Shown here: one piece after another, positions 56,853-64,000 of the stretch | Position numbering within the stretch: the stretch's first letter is position 1 | How the letters are laid out: every line of letters starts with the position of its first letter | Assembly: GCA_007258455.2 (NCBI GenBank) | Contig: VDFB02018455.1 | Span: 46,305-110,304 of the forward strand | Length of the DNA: 64,000 nucleotides | DNA from: Sequoia sempervirens | Lineage: Eukaryota; Streptophyta; Pinopsida; Cupressales; Cupressaceae | Direction: 5' to 3' | Position numbers and translations under genes: made by a program | The notes under the pieces: model-generated | What the model saw: only the letters and a program-made list of their open reading frames with translations | Told to the model about the DNA's origin: nothing | Databases searched by the model: none

Positions 56853-57545
56853 TGTAATGACCCGCCACGTAACCTAAAAGAATATTGTAATGACTACAAA
56901 AATGTAATAATTTTTTTTTTAAAGTGTATACATGATCTTCATTAATGCAAACATTCCCTAAGATACGCGACAATGCACATGTAAATCCCATAGATGACAA
57001 AAGTAACTAAACATAGCATGTGTTTAATTCTCATAAACTTAAAGACATACATTCAATAACAAATAAATTACATCAATGAAGGTATAATGTACAAAAATGA
57101 TTCTTTCTTACATTGGATTTATAATAACATTTACAATACTCATTTCCAAATGAGGTAGGTCAAACAAAGGTGTACAATTACATGTTACAAGAATTCTCCC
57201 TGATTACAATTGAGGAGTGATACATAAATAAGGTATCCACTGATACAAATGAGAAATATGAGAAAGTACATATCCACACACGAGCTCTCCAACCAAGAAT
57301 TACTCGTCACCACGAACAAGAACTGGGGACCCAACAGTGTAAGGTGCATGTTCCACCCAACCAAGTGGTACCCGTAGGCCCACCCCCTATGTTAGGAGAT
57401 AGTAAAAAGGTTCCCTAGACATAACCTACAAACTCTAGACACATGAAAAACCATAGACAAAACTATACAAGTACCAACTTAACTTAATGGTTACATTGCT
57501 TCCAGAGCTGAAGGATCAAATACACTAAGTTCACAAGGATATTGC

Positions 57546-57906
57546 TATTATAGGTGGAGTGTCATCACAATGTTGCATAGGTTACCTAGGAAAATTTTCC
57601 TAGGTTCCGGCTCCCATCTTGGGTTACCCTGGTAACCTCTTACGAAACTCGACCCCACATGCAATCTATTGCGGAATCTTTTATCTTTCATAATGACAAG
57701 ATATCGATCTTGCCATTCCAGGCCTTCTCAAATCATTCCAAAGTTTGAACTAGCCCTTGAGTCCATGAGTGAGGCATAATTAATCTAGCTAAAGGTTTTA
57801 GACTACCTAATGTATTGATTTAGTTTTCACTGATTAACTAACTCTACATCAGTTACCCAGGCACCACTTTGTGTGTTCGCCCTCATAAAGAGCCACTCCC
57901 CTAATA
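57546..57906 (-). other. Multi-hairpin LTR module, LTR F
   Basis: Closed by GGAGTG (near 57556-57561) and CACTCC (57894-57899), where the other families have GGAGAGTG and CACTCTCC. Two bases are missing from each arm, so pairing is preserved. A perfect 22-bp palindrome (57584-57605, ACCTAGGAAAA and its complement) forms one hairpin. GGGTTACCCTGGTAACC nearby is another. GGTTACC words replace the GGTTATCC words of the other families. Confidence 0.6.
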
Positions 57907-58452
57907 ACAACATAAGGAAACTAATTCCACTAACTATGGGTAGACAAGGTGCACATAAACCAACATCAAATACCAACCATATAACAATAGACATCACAAC
58001 CTGTTCATAGAACTAGGTGTCTAAACCAAATAAAACTATGTGCACTACACTAGGTAGTTTGTTCAAAATATGAAATCATCATAAAAACAACTCCCTCACA
58101 AAGAAACGGTATCTGGAAGGCTTATAACCCCATATAACCCCAATTTTCCCAATAAGAGTAGAAACAACTTAAAGCAATTCAGGAAAATAAGAATCTAACA
58201 TTAGGATTTTCTAAATCCAATCAAATCTATAACATATAGCGTGAAATTAATCAACTAAAGTATAATTCATTTTTCAATCAATATGAAAATTAAAACTAAT
58301 AGTTAACTCCAATTCCACATTCATGCATTATAATGATTTTTTTTTTATTTCTTTACTTAATACATTTCATTATAAAAATATCTATTTATGATTTTCATAC
58401 ACTAATCAACAATATATCATACATTTAAATAAATACACATTCAAATCATTAT

Positions 58453-58457
<5 letters not shown>

Positions 58458-58526
<69 letters not shown>
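58458..58526. repeat. (AT)n microsatellite in LTR F
   Basis: Pure AT repeat of about 69 bases, followed by further TATA-rich repeats to 58710. Confidence 0.95.
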
Positions 58527-58530
<4 letters not shown>

Positions 58531-58830
58531 CTAAAATAAATTTATCGGCATTAATATTTTAAAAAATTATAATTTTTATGAATATATATATATTATATAT
58601 AAAATATATTATAAATAATATATATTATATATATTAAATATATTATAAATAATATATATTATATATATAATATATACATATTATAAATAGTATATATAAA
58701 AAAAATGAATAAATAAAAATTAAAGAAATAATTACAAAATATATTAGGCAGGTGTCGGCTGCCATACACAACTGAACCCCTTAGTGGGGCACAGCTAGGG
58801 CTTAAATTTGATGGTCCACCTTGCCCATCA

Positions 58831-59250
58831 TGATTTTTTTTTCTACAGTTTAGTCTTCATTATTACCTTTCACGTGACTTTTTTTTTTTTTTTTTTTTTT
58901 TTCTGCAAGTCAAATTTTATATAATAAGGCACTGATAGGCGAGGGACAGGAACATTTTCAGCATAAGGCACATGCCTCCTCTCTACCATAGAAGCACTTT
59001 AAATACCTAGGCGACCATCTCTTGGAATAGGTTGAAAAAGATGACAATTTTTCACTTGTTGTCCATTCATCTCAAATTTAAAAAATCTCAAAGTTTGTTA
59101 TAAATTCGATTTATGATAGTATTAGCATAAAACTTGTAACATACTAACATTAAAATGAAACAAACAAACCATAATGCATTGGTGTGTTCTTCCTCATATG
59201 GGATACATCACCATTACAAATGTGAACAAAAAAAATACTTTTAAAACATT
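58831..59250. other. Spacer between LTR F and hAT gene
   Basis: Contains a long T run (about 58879-58902) and no recognised coding sequence. It may hold the 3' end of the hAT element, but I could not identify terminal inverted repeats. Confidence 0.35.
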
Positions 59251-61490
59251 TTAAATTCTTCTTTGTTTGGCATCTTTCCAAATTCCATAGACTCTACTCC
59301 ATTCCACTGTTGATACATCAAGTGTTGTTAGAGACACTCTCATCAAAGCATCCAATATATCTAATGTTAGAGTTGTTCGTCGAATATCTTTTATTATGTT
59401 TTTCCTTGAAAATCCTTTCACATGCCATTGTACTTGTTGGAATAGTAAGGATTGCTTGCCATAGCTTTTTCATGTTTGGAAAACTTGTATGTGAGTCTGT
59501 GACACAAAAAACCCTCCAAGCTTCCTTCATTGATAATCCCTCACAACTAAGATGAAGAGTATCAACAAATATATGCAGCTCTTCTTTACAAGCTTCAACA
59601 TTAAATAATGTTTCATTTTCTTCTCTCTCACATAAAGTATGTTGCATGTGTTGAAAAAGATTATCAAGCCAATGCTTTGAATTATCTTCTCTATCACGAG
59701 CATCATTTAGATAATGACAAGGACTAAACAACTTTATAGAGTTGAAAAACACAAGATCAGGAAATCTTCCATTCAAACAATCTATAAGTGCTTGAACATA
59801 TTCTTTTGCAAGTTGTTTACAACTCTCTAATGAACCATCAATGCAAGGTTTTAGTGATTGTTTTTGTGAATCAACATAATCACCATGTGCATGTGAAATT
59901 GCCACAAACCGCAATTCATGCCTATGAACAATGCCCTCTTTATCAATAATCTCTAAATAACCATATTTAGAGGCATCCAAGAATTTAGATAAGTAACAAG
60001 TACCATCAAAAAATGTATCACTTCTCATAAACCACCTACTTAAAGTGTTTATAGTAATATCAATAGATGCCCCTAATGATGTAACATCAACATACTCTTC
60101 TTGAAATTTTCTATTCAGCTTGTTCAACATAAGCATTATATCTGCAAGCATGTGTAAAAAAAATTGAATTGAAAATATTCTTGCCTTATCATACCATGAC
60201 TCTCTCTTTTCATTTTTCCATAAAGTCAATATAGGAGGCATCAATACAACAAGCCTTTCAATAACTTGTCCTCTTGAAAGCCATCTAACTCCATGAATTT
60301 GAAGAGCTTGAAGAGTTTCAAGTTGCATGACTTCCTGTAAAGAAATTAGTTCCTTGTTTCTTTTAGTAGAATTTTGTACCCAAGAATACACCTTATTTGA
60401 TAATTTCTCAACAAATAACAATTCAGAAATTTTTTTGGAAGCATCGAATGCAGCTAAAGCTTCACAATGAGCAATGCAATGAACACCTACAAGATTAGGA
60501 ACATCTTTTTTCATAAAAGAAACAAACCCATTTTCACTACCAACCATGGATGAAGCACCATCTGTGGAAACAACTATTAAGTGTGTATTTGAAAGCCCCC
60601 TTTCTTCCTTTAAAACATTGATTGCATCATAAATTGTTTTTCCTTTTCCATCACAAACATTTATGAGCTTTAAAAATTGCGAAGTTGGCTGCCCCAACCC
60701 TTTTGAGTCTAAAAAAGTTGCATAGACCATAAGATGCTTCTCTAAACTACGATCTATACTTTCATCCAACATCAAAGAGAAAAAAGGACTATCCAACATT
60801 CTAGCAGTTTGTACCTCTTCAAGATACTTAGATATAGCAAAAAGAAATTGATTTGCAGCCATCTAATTTGTGTATGAATTGTAGTCCTTATTCTTTGGCA
60901 TGTTTGGTAACTATAATGTCATTTCAAGAGAGCAAAGTGATTCATATTTTGAAAGGGGTAAATCCTCTTGAACCATCCAAAAAACTAATTTCATAGTTGT
61001 GATGACTCTTTCCTTGTTAATGTCATCAACATTTGCTAAATGTTATGTAATAGGTTTTGCTTTCTTTTCATTCCCACATGTCCATTTAGCTAGTGAAATC
61101 TTATGAATGTTTGAATTGGCATGAGTAACTAATGAATCATGTTGAAAATTAGTGCAACCATTACCTGCTCCCCATGGTCCAGCTGCATTATGTGTTTCAC
61201 AATATATGCATTTCATAACTTTTTTCCCTTCATATATTGTATATTTCAGCCACTTAAACTTTACTTTCCATTCCTCACGAAATTCTCATTTTACTTCAAG
61301 TTTTCTTTTTTTTCTGTGTATTGTTTTCTCTTGTTTGATATTCATCAGCATACTCTTCAGTGTACCCCAAAATATCTAAGTCTTCATTTAAATCAAAATT
61401 ATGATCTTCATTGGGTGCTACAACTTCAGATGTACTTGACCATGGAAAAAATTGCTTGATAGAAGGCTGATTTTTTTTTCTCTGAGACAT
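59251..61490 (-). pseudogene. hAT-type transposase gene (zinc-finger/DUF4371-like)
   Basis: On the minus strand the region starts MSQRKKNQPSIKQFFPWSST at 61490. It then has a BED/TTF-like zinc finger (MKCIYCETHNAAGPWGAG, with THANSNIHK) at about 61100-61220. The long frame 60862-59318 follows with LMLDESIDRSLEKHLMVYAT, VVSTDGASSMVGSENGFVSF, VHCIAHCEALAA and IHGVRWLSRGQVIERL, the order seen in ZNF862/KIAA1586-like hAT relatives. The hAT dimerisation region starts LTIPTSTMACERIF. A one-base shift near 59400 moves the rest (TLDILDALMRVSLTTLDVST) into another frame up to a stop at 59251. Stops around 61040, 60910 and 60864 break the N-terminal part. I found no terminal inverted repeats or 8-bp TSD. 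Confidence 0.8.
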
Positions 61491-62007
61491 TTTTAAATTG
61501 TAATCCCTACATATTTTAAAAATAAGAAAGATTTAGATATTTTGTTCAAATTCATCTAAATTGATAAAAAAAATGAATCATAAAAAAAACAATTTAATAT
61601 AAACTAACAACCATATAGAGAATAGGAGTTGTAGTGGTTGCATCAGAACAAAAAAAAAGGAAAAAAAAATCATAGATTATTATTATTTTTTTAAAAGAAC
61701 AAAAGAAATAAAATGAAAACCATCTTACTCTTTTGTGCAGAAAAATCCTTTTCTTTTTTGTTGTAAGTTGTAATTGTTCAGCAAAATTTCTTTACTTTTT
61801 ACAAATCTTCTTTCTTTCTTGTTGCAAGTTGTAGTGTGCAAATTTTTTTCCCTTTTCTGACTTTTTGCTTCTTTGCAACTCTGGAGTCTAGATAATGAAG
61901 ATTAAACGCTACAACCAGATTAATAAAAGAAAAATGAAATATATTGTATTGGTAAAACAAAAAATGGTTTGAAGGAAAACATTGTTGTTTTTATAAAAAA
62001 ATATATT
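61491..62007. other. Spacer upstream of hAT gene
   Basis: AT-rich with runs of A and T. It probably includes the 5' untranslated region of the hAT gene. No other feature recognised. Confidence 0.35.
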
Positions 62008-62085
62008 AAAGAAACTCAAAAGTATTTAGAATAAAAGAAACTCAAAAAGTATTTAGAATAAAAGAAACTAAAAAATATTTAGAAT
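62008..62085 (+). repeat. Three tandem ~26-bp units
   Basis: Units AAAGAAACTCAAAA(A)GTATTTAGAATA at 62008-62033, 62034-62060 and a diverged 62061-62085. Confidence 0.85.
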
Positions 62086-62159
62086 CTTTAAAAAAATCTA
62101 AAAATTTGAGAATTTTTTTTTCAACAATAGAAGTTTGCATTAAAAAAAAAGTTTCTATT

Positions 62160-63566
62160 CTTTTATTAAAACATAGAAGAAGTGCGTTTGGTGCAAAGTC
62201 TCCTTCGCATGCTTTGAAGGTTTTCAATAATAATCTATATTTTTCAGAACCTGGGCTAGATGGAGTGGGTTCATCTAGTGGGGCTTGGATCACGAAAATC
62301 AATGGATGTTTGGAACATTGCAAGGAGAGGCCGAAACTCGTCATCCCATTGGAGATGGTTGTGGAGGATATCGAATATTACTCGAGGCACTCTTTTTATT
62401 GCAAGTTTTTGGGTATGTGAATATCGATGCAATTTTTGGAGTCTTGGGCCCAATGGACTTGGATGCCGGAGGATGAGATGGATATAAAGCTCCTAGCAAA
62501 TAATTATTTCATGGTTACCTTTGACTGCATGGCAGATCACAATAAGGTTTTTGAAGGGGGGCCCTATTTTTATAACCAGGTTAGTTTGTTTATTAAACTG
62601 TGGCATGCTGGTTTTAACCCTGCTGAGGAGCTTCCAACTCGAGTCCCTGTGTGGGTTCAGCTTCCATGGTTTCCAATGGAATGTTGGTAGGATGACGTTT
62701 TGCATTTGTTGGGGTCAATGCTCGGGAAGCCGGTTGGTTCTTCGCAACAGACTCAACTTAAAAAGGTGATAACTTTTTCTCGTATTTGTGTGGAAATTGA
62801 CTTAAGTAAGCCATTACCAGATTCTTTGGATATGTTTGTGGGTCCTCACTCTTGGGTGTAGTCATTGGACTATGAAACTCTTCCATTTCGATGTCATCTC
62901 TGCCATGAATATGGTCACTTACAATGAAGATGTCCAAAGGCTAGGCCTATGGAGCATCCGATTTCCCAAACTGCTCACAACCCACCTAGGGAGGATAAGG
63001 GAAAGGATCCCATTCCTGGGGATGGGGTTGGTCCAGATGGCTTCGCCCTTGTAAGGAATCGTAACAGAAATTGGGGTCAAAAGAGGACCTTGAAAGAAAG
63101 ACAAGATGAAGACTCTTTTAATAGATTCAAGGTTTTGGATGATCTTGGCCAATAAGAAGTGAATCCGAGCTTGGTGAATTTGGATCAAGGTATTGTGTGT
63201 TCAGGACAGGTAGATCCTCTTTTTGGGGCTTCTCTGGATACACAAGTTACGAGAGCTATGCAAATGGTGACCAACCTTCAAATGGATAGCCAGGTGGAGT
63301 CGGTTCCTGCTGTAGAAATGAAGAAGAATGGGGGAGTTGGTACTATTTTTGCTTTGCATGCAGGAATGGATGCTGGGAAGAATATCAAGTCTTCTCCTTC
63401 TCCTTTGGTTCTCCATCAAAAGGATATCAAGAAAGGGTTGGGGGAGAAATCTTTAAAGCTTGGAAGGAAAAAGGATATGGAAAAGATTAAGTTAGCTGGG
63501 AAAACTTTGGTGGAGTCAGGGTCAGTTAAGACTTTGGATTCACACTTCTTGAGCTCGTCGAAATGA
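62160..63566 (+). pseudogene. LINE ORF1: DUF4283 and CCHC zinc-knuckle protein
   Basis: One frame throughout, with stops. After an N-terminal stretch (FNNNLYFSEPGLDGVGSSSG) comes the DUF4283 region: NYFMVTFDCMADHNKVFEGG, then QVSLFIKLWHAGFNP and TRVPVWVQLPWFPMECW. It goes on with ICVEIDLSKPLPDSL and a CCHC knuckle (CHLCHEYGH, a stop, then RC) near 62893-62935, then a charged linker to 63566. Internal stops are at 62418 (TGA), 62688 (TAG), about 62860 (TAG), about 62931 (TGA) and 63153 (TAA). There is no frameshift, so decay is by point change only. ORF1 proteins of plant L1 elements bind their RNA. Confidence 0.85.
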
Positions 63567-64000
63567 TTGTATTATCATGGAATGCAAGGGGTGTGAACAA
63601 CAACCCTCGACAAAAGGTTGTTTGTGAGTTGGTTAGAAGTCAATCTCCTGGTGTTCTGTTCCTACAGGAGACTAAGTTATATGTGGAATGTATGCTTGGT
63701 CTAACTCCTAAGTTGTGGGGAAGCGGTGAATGCTAGTGCATTGGTGCTCAAGGGTCCATGGGTGGAGTGGCTTGTCTTTGGAATCCTTGGAAGATCCGCC
63801 CTCTTTGGTGGATGTCCAGCAAGTCTTCTATCTCAATGATCACCTTTTGTTTTAAGACTGGGGAGTCTATTCTCCTCTCCTTTATCTATACGCCTATTGA
63901 GTTTCAAAGTAAGAAACTTTTGTGGAATCATATTAGATTTTTTCGGAGTATGGTGCCTTTTCATCCATGAATTATGGCTGGTGAATTTAATGCTATTTCT
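63564..64000 (+). pseudogene. LINE ORF2 start: endonuclease (EEP) domain
   Basis: Starting at an ATG overlapping the ORF1 stop (ATGA at 63563-63566), it reads MIVLSWNARGVNNNPRQKVV, then SPGVLFLQETKL, MGGVACLWNPWKIRPLWWMS and ILLSFIYTPIEFQSKK. WNARG and the catalytic Glu of LQETK are kept. In-frame stops occur at 63734-63736 (TAG) and near 63968, and the expected GDFN reads GEFN. The domain nicks target DNA to prime reverse transcription. It continues beyond the window. Confidence 0.85.

Larger units (their letters stand above)
56853..58830 (-). mobile_element. LTR F, incomplete, related to LTRs A-D
   Basis: On the minus strand it ends GGCGGGTCATTACA at 56853. It keeps the terminal stem (56872-56882 with 56954-56964), a TAGCACG-box equivalent (57340-57400), the multi-hairpin module (57546-57906), AT microsatellites (58458-58600) and a small GC-rich island (58744-58815). 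No LTR start (a TGTAAT.CCCC counterpart) is found to the right before the hAT and LINE sequences, so its 5' part is missing or displaced. It is the most diverged copy and therefore useful for judging conservation. Confidence 0.65.
62100..64000 (+). mobile_element. L1-type LINE, 5' part (ORF1 and start of ORF2)
   Basis: ORF1 (to 63566) is directly followed by an ORF2 starting at 63564, and the element runs off the window. It supplies the part missing from the LINE at 13663-19190, so the two together show the full domain order: DUF4283, zinc knuckle, endonuclease, RT, zinc finger, RNase H. The left edge is uncertain. The region 62095-62170 has T and A runs. Confidence 0.8.

Noticed and set aside
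58740..62100. Terminal inverted repeats and 8-bp duplication of the hAT element
   Set aside because: I compared likely CAG-type ends on both sides and found no convincing pair.

Overview
This window reads as nuclear DNA of a seed plant, most probably a conifer or other gymnosperm. The clues are huge nested retrotransposons with LTRs of about 4-5 kb, chromodomain Ty3/gypsy elements primed by initiator tRNA-Met, L1-type LINEs with a plant RNase H, and a LINE-linked open frame resembling uncharacterised conifer proteins I remember (memory only, no search). I see no intact single-copy host gene, rRNA, tRNA or CRISPR. Nearly everything is transposable-element sequence in various stages of decay.

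Layout. 1-~5900: 3' part of a decayed Tat-like Ty3/gypsy element (archaeal-type RNase H, RT, RNase H, integrase), followed by a long non-coding tail of degenerate short repeats. 6762-52816: element B, a minus-strand chromovirus flanked by perfect AAAAT target duplications and stretched to 46 kb by later insertions. Its 3' LTR (6762-21503) holds a 5'-truncated LINE (about 13663-19190), and at that LINE's 5' edge lies a 5.36-kb solo LTR (8303-13662, TSD TCAAG). Its pol gene is split by element A (23550-36421, plus strand), a complete 12.9-kb chromovirus with two LTRs of about 4.04 kb. Its 5' LTR (39183-52816) holds a 175-bp CACTA-type MITE (39328-39502) and solo LTR C (42097-51516, TSD AAGAC), which is itself split by solo LTR D (46106-51410, TSD CAATG).

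Right of B: a processed retropseudogene with an 18-bp target duplication and poly(A) (53603-54831), a scrap of Ty1/copia integrase (55714-55935), an incomplete LTR F (from 56853), a hAT-type transposase pseudogene (59251-61490), and the 5' half of an L1 LINE (about 62100-64000: ORF1 with DUF4283 and zinc knuckle, then the start of the endonuclease of ORF2).

The most notable signal is not a protein. Five divergent LTR families (A, B, C, D, F) share inverted-repeat modules whose sequences change while pairing is kept: a stem near the LTR start, a multi-branched module of about 300-375 bp closed by GGAGAGTG/CACTCTCC with three internal hairpins, a TAGCACG/CGTGCTA hairpin, and a terminal 11-12-bp stem ending just inside the LTR end. 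The changes include compensatory ones, which suggests selection on RNA or DNA structure. I know of no described element of this form. Stop codons in element A are TAG or TGA in every case I read and often fit C-to-T change at CHG/CG sites, the expected scar of cytosine methylation.
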